64,000 nt of DNA from Trichoplax sp. H2 (taxonomy: Eukaryota; Placozoa; Uniplacotomia; Trichoplacea), in NCBI GenBank assembly GCA_003344405.1, contig NOWV01000023.1, positions 724,405 through 788,404 on the forward strand, given 5' to 3'. The first letter of the stretch is position 1, and each line of letters begins with the position of its first letter. Below are positions 27,901 to 41,265 of the stretch, piece by piece. Made by a program: the position numbers and the translations under genes. The notes under the pieces were generated by a model that saw only the letters and a list, made by a program, of their open reading frames with translations, ran no database searches and was not told where the DNA came from.

Positions 27901-30900
27901 AATGTATTATTGAAAAGTAGTATTCTACAAAGTACAGTACTTTTGTACAGCATACAGTACACGGATACACGGTAAAAAGTTACTGAACCTCTGACAGGTC
28001 TATCAAATGGTAATACTATCTGTTAAATGAGCACATTATCGTAAACCGTCAGCAAAGCGACGGGAGTTTGCACTAGTGATTATAATTTTAACGATAACCA
28101 ATTATATAATTATAGATGATAGTGTAAATGATTCTCTAATTGGATATACTTTAGTCTAGTCATTTATAATTAGTTAATAGATATCCTGAACTATAAATTT
28201 CTCTGTAAAATTTAGCTATTAAGCTAGATGTAACCGTTAGAATCTGTAGATGATTCATCATTGCTAGCTGCTACCGGAAGGTATATAAGCTCGGCAGATA
28301 GTTAAATAAAATCAGTTCTCTAGTTATTGAACTGTTACAGTGTTAAATACCGTATTACAGTAGAAATATCTATGTTAGGATAATTCTGTTAGACTATCCT
28401 TATTTAGTTAACTTCTAATTTGGATATACTATGTTTTAATATAGCACTGACTTTTTATGACAGTGACACTTATACACATACTGAAATTAATAGTTATAAT
28501 AGGGAATGCAAATCATCTACTTACAGTTCGAATCATTGTGATTGTAATTTACTTATGGTAGATTGTAAATTATCATGGAAATGTTCCGTGATAGGACATA
28601 TCGTAATCTGACTATTCTGTATTAGTCATTACATGTCTATGTTGGTAAATACTGTTGTCTGCATTAAGGGAGCAGTAGCTAAACTTAATATCTAATTCAG
28701 TAAATAATTCCGAAGTTAATTGTATTAACTATGACTCATGAACTATTGAGGAATAGTATATAAATGCAGTATATCGTGAAATAAAAAGAATTCTCCAACT
28801 TAGTGTTTAACGTAAAATACAAGACGTTTAAGTCTTTGTGTAGTCTGCTAGTAGGGCAAAAGTACTTGTGATAATGCAGATATCGTTCCTTGATACGTGG
28901 TTCAAGGAGTTGACTTATTGATCGTATATTACGTTATCTTGTTGCAAAGCTGTTTTGTGACATGAACGCAGAAGCAAAGGCGCCTACGTTCTTATGAGTG
29001 GTTAAGGCATACTGAATCCCAGAGAATTTAGAAATTTTGAGATTTTTTTACGTAATCCTTATTACGAAACAGCTTTGTGCCAACAGCGAACAGTAAAAAT
29101 TCTACGAGAGACTAGCAATCTTAAATTAGAACCTAGATAAAAACTTATGGATTTATGTTGTACTCTATGATAAAGAAATATAGATTCTACTGTATTTTAT
29201 AGTGAAAACTAGTAACAAATTTTATCATAATTGAAGTTTAAATTTAATTCTACTTAGAAACATTGGCTATTAAATTAGAATTTTAGAATGTACAACACTT
29301 AACAAATATTTTACAATCACACATTGCTATATCATAACCGGATGAGTAGTCAGATGCAATGACACTAAATTTACTGTAATCGAACTCATTTAGTTATTTT
29401 TAAAGCTATAATATTTACACGAAATGAAATCTGAAAGAAAAATTCTGAAAATTACCTTTAATTACACACGACAATTAAATCTACGTAATTGTGCTTGCGT
29501 TTAGATTTTACTTTCTAAATTCAGCTTAATCAATCTTTTATAATAGTTTCCGGGTTATAGGGGCCCTGTTGTCGTTTTAGCAATGGTATTGGCGAATGAC
29601 AATGGGCCTCATCCCTATAAACTCATTACTATTGGCAGAGAAATTGACCAGTCCTATCATACGCTCAACAGGAATGGCGAAATAGTACCAATTTCTTCGG
29701 TTGATAAAAGCCCTATGCAAGTGGCTATTAAACAATTTGAAGTTATTGAAAATTATGACTTCAGTTGCGGGTAATTTAAGCTATTTATATATTACTATCA
29801 ATAGCTTTATTACGAATTAAGAATGATGTTTCAAACTTTCAATACTACTACTTGAACAGATAGATTTTGCAGGTTTTGTACGGTATACTCGTATCAATAG
29901 TGGCAGATTTACAGCAGTTAGTTGATATCACGAAATAATTAATAATTTCTAAAAACTTAAAATATAATAAGGCTTATTTTGTGTACAGCATCTTGTAATT
30001 TTACTTTCTCTACAAATGAGATGTATTAAGAATTATACTATATTTTTTGGAAATTCGATGCTGAGTTAATAAATTAAGCAATAAGTTCTTGAAATGCAAT
30101 CAACTTAATGATTCATGTCTTTTCATACCTAGATTCCGTAGTATAGGCTTCATTCGAACCAGAAAGGATGAACTAGCAGAGAGTATAAGGGAGAAAACTA
30201 TACTCCTATACCGTTACATTCTGCGCCAGGATCATTGGCAGTATCTGCCGGAACTTCAGTTTGGGCAGTCTAATTCTGAAATTAATGGTAAAATCGAAGC
30301 TGCAATTGAACTTGTCTTAAATTTTGCAATATTGTTTCTGATATCTGATTGAACATTCTAGTAAAACTGGATTAATAAATAATTGCTAAGTCTGTTGCTT
30401 TGTATCCTGCACGTAGATGTACAATTGTTAGAAAATTTTATCAAAAAACGAACGGAGACTAATTCTCAAATCCATATATTTAAATTGGGTTTCTTTGCCT
30501 ATCCTGGCCGTTTAGAGGATTTTAATAGTAATAGAGGTCCTCCAAAATTTATAGCAACAAAACCACTTATTCAAGAACGTATGTCAAGCTTATGATGAAT
30601 AACTTAGATTCATATATTACCACGACCATAATATGCCCATTTTCATATGAAGAAATTACTGACCTATGCATTTTCCACATGATTAACATGAAGATTTTAA
30701 ATGCATCCACGTTAGGAAGTCCTCAACTTTTCATATGTGATATTTGTCCTGAATCTTGTCTAATGTCTCAAGGTTGCGAAATTATGATCACAGCTAACGA
30801 TGCAAAAGGACTTGATATGGCCAATTATGATATCATTATTAACTATCATCACGGTAATTAATATTAAAATTGATTTTTATAATTGTAATTGACATCTTGA

Positions 30901-31499
30901 AACCTCAAATCTGTAAACGCTAGATTTTGAGCTATTTATAATCAACAAGAATCGTTTTATAAATTATATTATAAGCATTCGATTGCTACCTTCATGGTAA
31001 TAAATAGAACTGCGAACAGATATCAGTACTGGTATATACCGAGAATATCCGGTACCCTTAGGAAGAAGCGAAGCTAGAAGCTATGTTCAGTTCATTGCAG
31101 ATGCGGTAATGTAACAGTATTGTCTGAGCCATTTTAGTTCTTTTAATAATATTATTTAACTTTTTTCAAGTTTTTATCAGTTGCCATTCCTTAAAGATAC
31201 CAGAATGGGCTTTGAAATAGTTATTGCTTCAATATATTAAGCTTGTGTTGCATTTACTTCAGCTAGTGCCATCCAATTCGACATTATGCTCATTTCTCTA
31301 TAAAATTGTTAATCTTCAATTTTTCGATTTGATTAATCTTGCACAGCGCTGTCTAGTGTTTGAAATGCCTCCTTATATAAGTTATGATCAGAACCAAGTT
31401 CCTCAGTCATATCCAATTGAAGTAATGACGACAGTACATTTATCACGAAAAGGTTCAAGAAATATCTCGGAAGGAAAAGAGTTTTACTACCGCAGTTGA
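24903..31499 (+). CDS. Gene B: Rel-homology-domain-only protein
   Basis: Eight exons: 24903-24950, 25168-25245, 29547-29770, 30133-30287, 30417-30578, 30716-30853, 31020-31105, 31347-31499, giving 347 aa. Intron phases (0,0,2,1,1,1,0) equal those of the RHD exons of gene A. RHD landmarks: start FEISIVKEPW; loop QRPRYSTE at 19-26; HGPIKG; YRGPVVVLAMVLAND; PHPYKLI; FRSIGFIRTRKDELAESI (the NLGIQCVKKxxLxEA strand); FKLGFFAYPGRLEDF; TIG start PQLFICDICPESC; final strands LVFEMPPY, VMTTVHLSRKGSRNISEG and EFYYRS. The protein stops right at the end of the TIG domain: no activation region, ankyrins or basic NLS. Intron 2 is 4.3 kb and holds a gap and an LTR-like element. Closest neighbour is gene C. 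A role as a dimer partner or competitor of gene A is inference. Confidence 0.87.
26709..27689. repeat. Gap-flanking duplication, probable misplaced haplotype
   Basis: The sequence right of the gap (27300-27689) repeats the sequence left of it: 27300-27515 matches 26709-26915, and 27516-27689 matches about 27106-27279. The left copy has ~190 bp more (26916-27105). Both copies reach ATATTCTAATCAGCATT, where the left contig ends and the right one continues. This looks like two overlapping contigs from different alleles placed end to end, so the locus is probably about 400 bp shorter. Confidence 0.8.
27280..27299. other. Assembly gap, 20 N
   Basis: Twenty unknown bases of conventional size inside intron 2 of gene B. 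Because the flanks overlap each other in content, the gap may contain no missing sequence at all. Confidence 0.98.
28204..28962 (+). mobile_element. LTR-like element, 759 bp, in intron 2 of gene B
   Basis: Starts TGTAAAATTTAG and ends GCTGTTTTGTGACA, the TG...CA ends expected of a long terminal repeat. It carries TATATAA at 28282-28288, about 80 bp from its start, and AATAAA about 20 bp further on. Related sequence recurs at 35286-35540 (inverted, shorter) and 38690-39170 (same orientation, eroded ends). The end is also shared with 41513-41742. I see no coding region and no target-site duplication, so it is best described as a solo-LTR-like or non-autonomous element. Confidence 0.6.
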
Positions 31500-34400
31500 T
31501 TGCGAGGTCATACGTGCAAGAATGCAAGGTCGGTTATTTGTACCATCAGTAGGTTATATGTTATTATTGATCAAACTAATTTAAACTAATTGATTAATGC
31601 TAAAAGATAGTAAATTGCATTATTTTTGCAGTACTTAGTATCGTAAATGATATTACAACTTAAAAGCGAAAGTATTGTAAATTATCAGAAGTAATGAATC
31701 TAATTTCCATGAATAACGTAGGCACGCATATAGAAGAAAAATCTTTTCCAAATCGACTCCACAAATACTTACAATTATTATTTCAGGCTCACGCTACAGC
31801 ATTGCATTATTAGATCATCGGTTTATTACTTCTCAAATGGTGCCGGAATCGAAAATATTTTATTATGAACTATTGTCTACGGCTATCATTTATATACTAT
31901 ATACCATCAACTATTTCTTACATTATCTGTGACTGATTTTTATCCATTTAACTATAGTATAACACCGCAGCTTTATCAAAGTCATTATTTAAATTGATTA
32001 TGAATCCATGCGTTAACAATACAGAGCCTGTATGTACATTAGGTAAACCCCATAAGTTAAATATGAATTCGATTGACTGACCTCTTATAAATAATGGAAC
32101 AAATTGGAGCCATGACTTGAATGCTACCATCGATTTTATATTTAAACCATATTGTTTGGAACAAAAACATTATCATAGTAATGGTAGTATGAAAACGATA
32201 TGAAATCATGTAGACATAAAGCAACGTCTTTATTTGACTATTTCAAATTTTTAGAAAGCCTTCTATCACTGTTATACATAAAAACTACATGAAATGTATA
32301 CTATTAGCACGATTTGAAATAAAATACAAGATTCCCATAGATTGCTATGCCGCTGTGAACGAACATTGTGCAAAGCTCAGTGATATTCTTATTTGGAACA
32401 GTTTCAATTATATAATTATTTAAAAAACTTATATAGGTTAACACCAGCTGCCTTAATTCATAAGAAATATCTGCTAATGTTAGCGTATAAGTTGGCTCTA
32501 TTTTTATTTGTTTATCAAATTATATTAAGAATGCAATGAACTTTATGTATACAGATTGAAGGATAGTGATCTTGCCAGCGGACTGGATAGTATAGTAAAA
32601 TTCTGTTGACTATAGCCATGAAATATAGTTAGTCATCTATAAAATTGCTTTGAAATAATCATTTTTATGTCAACCTTAAAGCAATAGGATAGGATAACTA
32701 GCAACTACTGCTGCTACTGACCTGAAATTGAGCGCTTCTTAATGAATAGCGAAATTGTTGATAGAACTATTTTGACGTATGTAATTTAGAATTTTGGGGA
32801 CTAGCTACTTATTCTTTGCACAATGGTAAGATAAAGATGTAAAGACGTTAAATTGAAATGATAATACTCTTACTTATTGTACGTTTTGATAAGATTAGGT
32901 TGGCTTTAACGTAATTTTGAGCAATCGGGTTTGCATTTTGTCAACAATACAATTCATTGTAGCATATTGCACTAAGTACAGTATTTTATAATTGCAACGT
33001 ACTTATTTCGCAATTCTTGTAGCATAACGTCATGCTTAGAAGGAGTCGATACCATAAACCATAGAATAGTACACCACGATAGCACTATTATTTATTTGTA
33101 TTTATAATACGCGTATTACTTTGTTGATCAATCTATTAATCAAGAATTCCAATAATCTTATATACCTCACTATCAGTCATTCTTGTTAACTCCGTATGCA
33201 AATTAAGCTAATAAACCTTTAGTTACCTCCTCACTGAGTACTATTCATTTATGCCACCTGCTCAAGAAGAGAAAATAACGATATTACATGTACGATTTGA
33301 ATTGAGCACCAACCGCACCGGCATCTTATTACGCCACGTACCTTAAAATTTCTCAATGGTAATTCAATATTGTACGCTATCAGCAAACAACTATAACTTA
33401 TCTCTAATTTAAAGTACACTACAAACGTATATTTATTAATAGAATTCAATAATGTAGAGAACAATAACTACAACTGACGGCCAATTATCGTTATTTACCA
33501 ATAAAATAAATTTTAGACCCTACCATAGTTATATCAATATTTAAACTGGGATATTTATTAATAATTATGGGGAAATGATGTATGCTTAAATAAAATAATA
33601 TTCAGAGCTTAAAAAATCAAGCACTCGTTCATTACTCATTTAATAATATTAAATCCTTTCTGCTGTCACAATTTGTTAGTTAGAAAAATAACTAGCTTAA
33701 TAATATGTAATGATTTCAGCTAATTGTAGGAGTACAGTATACGAACGATGTAAAGGTTATGTTGCTAAATTTACTGAGTGTGCACTACAAGTTTAGTGGT
33801 AGGTTATCAAAGGAGGAGCGAATGCTCAGCTCCTTAGTTCGTGATTGGATAGCCTTTCGGCTACTCCATTGATAAAGCTATACTAAACTCTTAGAACAGT
33901 CTTATCCTTGTATGACCATAAGTAGTATAGGACTACCACAATGTAGACCTCCAGGTGTAGTGGAGATAGGAATAAGTAATCTATTAGTTTAGGGTAGTAG
34001 TTTGCAAGTTACGTTTGAGACAGTTATATACTACATAACGTAGAAAAGCACAATTCGTAGTCAAATTATAATTTTTATTAATTTACAGTTAGTAATGTTG
34101 GGAATCTATGGTACAAATTATTTGATCATATATGTTTAGTTGCTAGTTTCATTTAGGATACTTTAGAATAGGAATTTGATAGTCTGATACCAGCGATTAT
34201 TTTAGATGGTATGTAAAAGTTGGCGTAGTTCAAGTTTCAGTTCCAGCTAGCAATTATTAAGAAGCTCAAGTTAGTAGCAGTAATTTTTTTGGATCTTTTG
34301 GTTGGTTGAGGTAGCAATTCTGACCTTACTATTATTCATTTAATTGAAATACTAAGGTATTTGATAAAATTTAAATAAGCTGTTATTTCCCCCTGATTTA

Positions 34401-34710
34401 GTTATAATTATTTCGAGTAATTGTTTATTTACTAGGTTTTTGTTTTATCTTAGTAATTGAAATTTATTTAATGTATACGTATAAAATTTATCGTATGCAT
34501 GGAATAGTATAGTAGTTATCAGAGCCACTTTGGGGGGGGGGCAACTAAATGCACCTTTATTGAGAGTATAAAGGTTTTCGACGTGAAGGGCGAGGCTCAT
34601 TTTCGTTGGCATGAGGCGCAGAGATAGAAGTACTAATCTAGTACAACATTATCTCTACAGTACCCTAAACTCTATGTTTAGAAGTTTTGTCAGAAATATT
34701 TCTTCATAAA
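31500..34710. other. Spacer between genes B and C
   Basis: Mostly AT-rich, with no exons found. It contains an LTR-like element (33749-34022) and a run of ten G at 34532-34541, unusual in this composition, about 170 bp before the gene C start codon. Gene C promoter sequence presumably lies in the last few hundred bases. Confidence 0.45.
33749..34022 (+). mobile_element. LTR-like element, 274 bp
   Basis: Begins TGTAAAGGTTATGTTGC and ends TTTGAGACA. It is the inverted relative of 63561-63845: both share, in opposite orientation, the blocks around GAGCATTCGCTC, CACTACACCTGGAG and AAACTAATAGATTACTTAT. No coding capacity was seen and there is no clear target-site duplication. Confidence 0.65.
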
Positions 34711-37700
34711 ATGAATTCTAAGCAACCTATTTCGGTGGTTATTATCAAGGAACCCGGGGTAAGTTTTCCATAGCATACTAAATCATATTAAAACTAAGGA
34801 ACATTTCGAATCGGTGTTGTCAGCTGGTCTTCACTACGTAGGTAGCAAATTAGCCACAAGCCGCAGTTCTCTGAATACTTCGTGAATAAATATTCCTGAA
34901 CCTATTACAGAACGAAACCATTTTGTTTTACATTAGTTCTTAATGTGAATGAATAGCTCATAAACTGATAGTAGAACGCGCGTCTATCTTATTTTGGATT
35001 ATTCCGCGAAGATTCTTTATTTCAATTTTAAAGATGTACTTTTAATCTTAACGCCGTTTGAGTATTATAAACGAATGATTGCTCATATATCAACGGTTAA
35101 GTGCTAAGGTATTGAAGGTAGAAATATTATATTTGTACAACAAAAATTTCATCGTGATCAGTTGTTATAGCTTATAGTTCCAATTAGTCTTGAATGGAAC
35201 GATACTGCAATTAGGCAGAGTATCTTATATAATTTATACTAGTTTTTATTATCCGTCGCATTGCTGGCGGACTGCAGCTTATAACTGTCACAAACCAGCT
35301 TCGTGACAAGGATAACGTAAAACAAATCTCTAAATTACTATAGTCTCCGGGATTCAGTATCTCTTAACTACCTCACAAGAATTTAGACGCCTTTGATTCT
35401 ACGTTAAACTCAACTAGACTATTAAGAACTACTTTATTCAACTATCTGACGGGCTTATATACCCTTCTACAGCAGCTAACATTCATGAGTCATCATATAA
35501 CAATACTTAGGTGAGAACATCTACTAACTAATTTTTCACAGTCGGACTACAATATGTCCATTCACAGAATTATTTCGGAGCACATTGCAGCACAACATTA
35601 AATTTACTGTAACACGTTTATAATTAAAGTAATTCCCATTGTAAGTAACTAGTTGTAATATATTATCACTATATTATATTAACCAAATTTAGATAGCTAT
35701 TTCTTCACGGTAGTTCGTACCGTGATAATAACATTACGTATAATTTGTTTTAATATTTTTACTACTAGACTATTCAAAGGCCACGCTATTGGAAAGAAAT
35801 TAAACGCAGCACACACGGTCCAATGAGAGACCCGCCAATACTCCGGGTACGCTGCATCATTTTGCCAAACGTTCTAAATCGAATTGTGTATAGCAGTAAC
35901 ATACTGTGTCCATATTTCATAAAAGATTGCCCATCGAGCTATCGTAGTATCAATCGAATTTCTATACCGTTACTCTATGTTAGTAGCTTAACTTAGTCCA
36001 GTATAATTGGTGAATTAAAGTCATACAATTTCTGCTTTTTAAGTTTTCGTAAATTGTTATTGTAGTTGTTCTCGTTAGCAATTTGTCAAACTGCGGTGAG
36101 AACTTTTTCTATTTTACTTGTATCAATTTTTGAAATAATATCGTTCAATACGATCATTATGACTTAATAGAGAATTAGTCTCAGTTATACAAACTGTAAG
36201 TATTTGTTATTGCTAGATTAGATTATAAGTATATCAAGCCTTTATTATGTACGCTGCCACTAGTAATCACATCGAATAAGATTTTATAAGTAATACGCTA
36301 CTATCCCTCCGTGTATTTGCCAGTGATACTATTTCATTAGAATATTTACTATACCTCATCGATTGTGCCAATTATTGCAAAAAGACAAAATTTCAAAAAT
36401 ATTCCTACACATTTTAAAAAATGAATCCAATTCTATAATTAGATCACAGATGGTACAGCTAGAATTGATGGTTTAATTTTTGCCTTATTAGCTCTTCTAA
36501 TAGTTTTCAAATTATAGGGGTCCTGCTGTCGTTATTGCTATGCCTATAGCGAGTACAGACGAGAGATTTCCTTCACCCCATCCTAATAAACTTATTGTTG
36601 TTGGTGGCCTAGAAAATGACCAAAGCGTTTTCACCTTAAATGAGGACGGCCAGATGATGCCAATAACTTCTAATTCCAAGGCTCCTGTACATGCTCTTAT
36701 TAGACAATTTGAAGTGGATGGAAATCATAATATCGATTACGAGTAATTAAAATTAGCCTATATATATATATATGCAGCATCAACAGAAATGAATAAGGGT
36801 ACTAAGTATTAAGAATACTCTTTTGCGAATAGATCAATTACGAGTTTTAGGTGATCATATCAATGATTAGAGATTGCACTATCGAGGCGATACTTATAGC
36901 CTATTATTATTTTCATAAATTTTCGAAAAAATTGAATTTTGTTCAGATTGACCTACTGACATTTCCTTCTACACTTTCTCTCAAACTAATACATATTTAT
37001 ATTCACGTTTTCTTATAAAATTGACTTTATTACGAAGCCCTAACAATAAAAAAAGCTAATTATGCATCTTTCCAATGCTAGATTCGGTAACATAGCTTTC
37101 GTTCGAATCCATTCAAGGAAACCTAAAAATCATGATGAGAAGTGGCTGCCAGATAGTATCGCAGAAAAGACCAATTTACTATCTAAGTTCATTTTAGGTA
37201 TCGGGTTAAGACCATATCTGGAATCAAAATTTATGGTGGTCAATCCTGAAATTAGTGGTAATTACAAAACCATGTTCAATTTTATATCCTCAATTTTAAC
37301 AAATAAATTACATTACTATACTCGAAAGTCTACCTAAATAATTAAACTAATTTAGTAGAGTAAATAACTGATAAACATATCGTTTATTCAATCTCCTGCT
37401 TATAGATGATGAATTATTAAAAAATTTTGTTGTGAGGCAAACCGGTAACGAGAACGATATGCAATACCAAAAATTTAGATTGTGTTTCTTTGTCTATCCT
37501 GGCCGTATAGAGGAATTTTATTCCATCAGACATCTTTTGAGTTATATAAAAACAAAACCTTTAATACGAAATGGTATGAAAAGCTTATTTTAAAACTTAG
37601 ATTATGATAGCAGCAATATTTCTATGTAATGTGACTATTTATTAAAATATATCTTATTAATATGATCAACATCGACATACAAAATGACTTACTGATAGAC

Positions 37701-38461
37701 AGTCCCCGATTTGTCATAAACGATATTTGTCCCAATACCGGTCTTATATCTAAAAGCTGCGAAGTTATGATCACAATAAAAGAGTTGATAGGACTTGATA
37801 TTGGGCCGTACGATATTATGATTAAGTATATTTCAGGTAATTAATATTCGTATTGATTTTATGCTAATTTTATTAACATCTTAATATTTCAAGATACAAA
37901 GAGCTAATAATGCTTATTGATCTATAAATGGAAATCATTTCATAAATTATGTTTTTGCCGATTGATTACTGATTTCAAGATGATATTAATAAATAGAAGA
38001 GCGACAACTTGATAATATACCTCAAGAATTTAAAGTCGATATAGAACATATTATTACATGGCAAGATTCGTCAATTCAGTCGATACCTGACGCGGTAACG
38101 TAATGTTTAGTACTGCCTGCACTACTGTTTTGTTATCTCAGAATTTTTTTGCTTTTGATTAAATAAATAATCCTTGTCTCTGCGAATATGACATTTATAA
38201 TCCTTTTTGCTTTAATATTTCAAATCTATTTTCGTGAACTTTCATTGATATTATCGAGTTTGATATCATCTCAACTTTGCTTAATCCACTATTCCTGAAT
38301 AGGGCTGTTTAATATTTCGAATGCCAATTTATGAATGCTCTTCTGATTCGTGGGGGAATTCTTTACCAGAACTAAAAAAAGTAAGGGCTAAGGTACATTT
38401 AGCACAAAGAGGTAGCAAAATTACATCGAATGAAGTAGATTTTTACTACACAAACGAATAA
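34711..38461 (+). CDS. Gene C: Rel-homology-domain-only protein, paralog of B
   Basis: Eight exons: 34711-34758, 35769-35846, 36504-36742, 37082-37257, 37406-37573, 37699-37836, 37997-38094, 38303-38461, giving 367 aa. Exons 1, 2 and 6 have exactly the lengths of gene B (48, 78 and 138 nt), and all phases match. Landmarks: start SVVIIKEPG; loop QRPRYWKE at 19-26; THGP; NYRGPAVVIAMPIAS; PHPNKLI; FGNIAFVRI; FRLCFFVYPGRIEEF; TIG start PRFVINDICPNTG; final strands LIFRMPIY, VRAKVHLAQRGSKITSNE and DFYYTNE. Like B it ends with the TIG domain. The loop keeps R-x-R-Y and Glu but has Lys where classical proteins have Cys. Intron 1 carries an inverted LTR-like element. B and C are plainly a duplicate pair; their divergence indicates it is not recent. 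Confidence 0.87.
35286..35540 (-). mobile_element. Short LTR-like element in intron 1 of gene C
   Basis: Reads TGTCACAAACCAGCTTCGTG at its left end and ACTAATTTTTCACA at its right end. It is an inverted, internally shortened relative of 28204-28962. The shared block TCAACTATCTGACGGGCTTA mirrors the TATA-containing region of that copy. Flanking pentamers (ATAAC, GTCGG) do not match. Confidence 0.6.
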
Positions 38462-38689
38462 CAAGATCATAGAAGACTGGACCATAAGTTACATTATCCT
38501 AATTGTCAGCTGGTCGCGGATTATACCAATTTGTGCAAGATTAAGAGCAATTTGAACAAATTACATTCAATAATTTAATTTGATTTAGACTCTTCAATTA
38601 AAGCGATAGCTTGTAGTAAGGAATAATCTGGCTGTGTAGAATATTATCCGTTCATCTGAACGGAAACTTGACTAGTTTATATTAATTAT

Positions 38690-39170
38690 CATTCTGTTAT
38701 TTTGTTATACACTGTATTATCGAGATTAGAGTGGAAATATCTATGTTAGGATAACTTTGTTTATAACTTACTTATGGTAGATTGTAGATTATCGTAGAAA
38801 TGTTCCGTGATAGTATATATTGTAATCTGATTATTTGTATTAGTCGTTGGATATCTATGTTCATAAATACTGTTGTTTTCGTTAGGTAGCAGTAGTTAAA
38901 ATTTGTCTTTGATTTATTGGAAGGCTTCAAAGTTAATATTACGAACTAGAATGCCTGAAATATTGTAGAAGAGTATTAAATGCGGTATACCGTATAATAA
39001 AATTAATTCTTAAGGTTAGTGTTTGATATAAAATGCAAGGTGTTTAGGTCTTTATGTTGTCTGCTGTAGAGGGAAAGTGTTCACGATTGAATAGATATTG
39101 CTCGCTAATACGTGGTTCAGGGAATCGACTTATTGATCGTACACTAAGTTATTTTGTTGCAAAGCTGCTT
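38690..39170 (+). mobile_element. Eroded copy of the 28.2-kb LTR-like element
   Basis: Shares with 28.3-28.96 kb the blocks GAAATATCTATGTTAGGATA, GAAATGTTCCGTGATAG, CTATGTT..AAATACTGTTGT and the terminal TTGTTGCAAAGCTG. Neither end is crisp. It lies directly downstream of gene C, while the other copy is inside gene B. Independent insertion or inclusion in the B/C duplication are both possible. Confidence 0.6.
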
Positions 39171-39980
39171 TGTAATTAATTCGTAATTTGGTTACTATAA
39201 AATTTGGAGCATAAAACTTTCTTAAAAGATACAGTTTGTGGACTGCATGGCATTTTCGGTGATAGATCTATTTACTAGCGAAAATACTGTAAATTATGTG
39301 GAATATACATTGAATTTTGACTTAATCGTAATAAATAATGTGTAAGTAATAAAGTAGACTGCTGTAATTAAAACTAATTCTAGCAATAACGTGATCTAAG
39401 AATGTAATCATAATATTAAACAAAGCAATATTGAACGTGAAGTAATCGTTTGTGTTTAATAAAGTAACCGTAGATAATAATTCATTACGACGATAGAAAA
39501 TATTCTTCGGGTCTATTTCCTAAAATTCATTAGAAGCATATTCTATTTTTGTAGAATTGTCACGAAACTGACTTATTAAGGCAATTATTTCCAAAAAGAT
39601 CATTAAACTTATAATGAAATGAAAAGTGTAGAGATCAAGCTACAAAACTTTAACTAACTTTGATTCTACTTTCGTTGCACTCCGGTCGACTTAACGCTAA
39701 TACTTTGACACCAAATAAAATTTGGGGAAATAACCGAACAACAATTTATTACAAAACAAAAATGGAGAGAAGTATAAACTGAACAACCTTACAAATTCTT
39801 AGCTTTAAGTATTATTAAAATAAATGACTGACTTAAAAACTGTCATCGACCAAACAACCTTTCAAAAAGAAGAACGTTTTAACTTACGACAATTCGACCC
39901 CGAAGGCCTTTTAAATTCAACAAGTTCTTCAAATAAAATCTTCTTCTACTCTCTCCCTAAATTTTCTAATTGCACTATCA
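39171..39980. other. AT-rich spacer before the palindrome
   Basis: No exon chain. A 68-codon plus-strand frame (39824-40030) runs into the left arm of the palindrome and has no recognisable motif; I do not call it a gene. Confidence 0.4.
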
Positions 39981-40884
39981 TTTGTAGTAAAGGACTAAAA
40001 GTAGAGTCCTTATTAGCTTTTAGTATGTAACTAGTACTATCTTACTATAGAAAATACCTAGAAAGTGATAGTGTCTTTAAGTTTTACCCTGCCAAATCAT
40101 CATATCGCCATCTTTTCTTCTTCATTATTTTACAAGGTATTATATAGATTACTATAGAAGTAGACCTATAGAGCAAATGCCTAATCTAAAGAAAGGGCGT
40201 TTGATCGTCTATTCAAATTGTAAAGGAATTTAACTTAGTAGCAAAACCCTATCCTTAGAGAAAGGGGATTTATAACATGACGATAAAGTACTGTAATGTA
40301 GTCTATCATCGTACAGTTATAGTACAACCTGACGCTAAAACATCAACTGTCAATACTCAGCAATACTAATGTCAGAAAAGTAGTTGTGATAGTCATATAA
40401 AATTTTTTGATCAGCGAAAAGCGAGTATTGTAATCTTTACAAAAATCCAAAAAAATTTATATGACTATTACGACTACTTTTCTGACATTAGTATCGCTTA
40501 GTATTCGCGAGTATTGACAGTTGATGTTTTAGCGTCAGATTGTACTGTAACTGTACGATGATAGACTACATTACAGTACTTTATCGTCATGTTATAAATC
40601 CCCTTTCTCTAAGGATAGGGTTTTGCTACTAAGTTAAATTCCTTTACAATTTGAATAGACGATCAAACGCCCTTTCTTTAGATTAGGCATTTGCTCTAGG
40701 GCTACTTCTATAGTAATCTATATAATACCTTGTAAAATAATGAAGAAGAAAAGATGGCGACATGATGATTTGGCAGGGTAAAACTTAAAGACACTATCAC
40801 TTTCTAGGTATTTTCTATAGTAAAATAGTATTAGTTACATACTAAAAGCTAATAAGGACTCTACTTTTAGTCCTTTACTACAAA
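39981..40884. repeat. Large near-perfect palindrome, ~430-bp arms
   Basis: The left arm begins TTTGTAGTAAAGGACTAAAA (39981) and the right arm ends in its reverse complement (to 40884). The arms are almost identical apart from scattered substitutions and meet at a ~40-nt spacer near 40409-40449. No transposase-like frame is inside and I see no obvious target-site duplication. It may be a foldback transposon, a locally inverted duplication or, less likely, an assembly chimera. Confidence 0.9.
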
Positions 40885-41265
40885 CTCACTTATAAAAAGC
40901 GGCACTATCCGCCTTCTACTACAATAAGATCAGTTATTCTAGAATAAAATCCTTTCCATCCGTGCTTAAAATTACTTCAATTAGACTAAAAAATCTAACG
41001 GCAAATAGCGAAAGCTGTGATTGCATGATAGATTCAAAGCCAATACGGCTATTTCTGCTCATAATGAGTAACTCTACTATCGGTAAAGTTGCTTAAAATT
41101 GACGATATTATGCAGACTTCAATACCAATAGGATGATCACTATGGTTGGTGATTTCGAACCTTAGACTGCTTAACTAAAAGAAATTCAGCCGATATAATC
41201 TAATATCGGTTATTTTTGCAAACGCTTTTTACTACACGAGCATCTTTACAATAGTGAGATGTAAT

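Noticed and set aside
39824-40030. 68-codon plus-strand frame entering the palindrome
   Set aside because: No family resemblance, and its end lies inside the inverted repeat; no partner exons.
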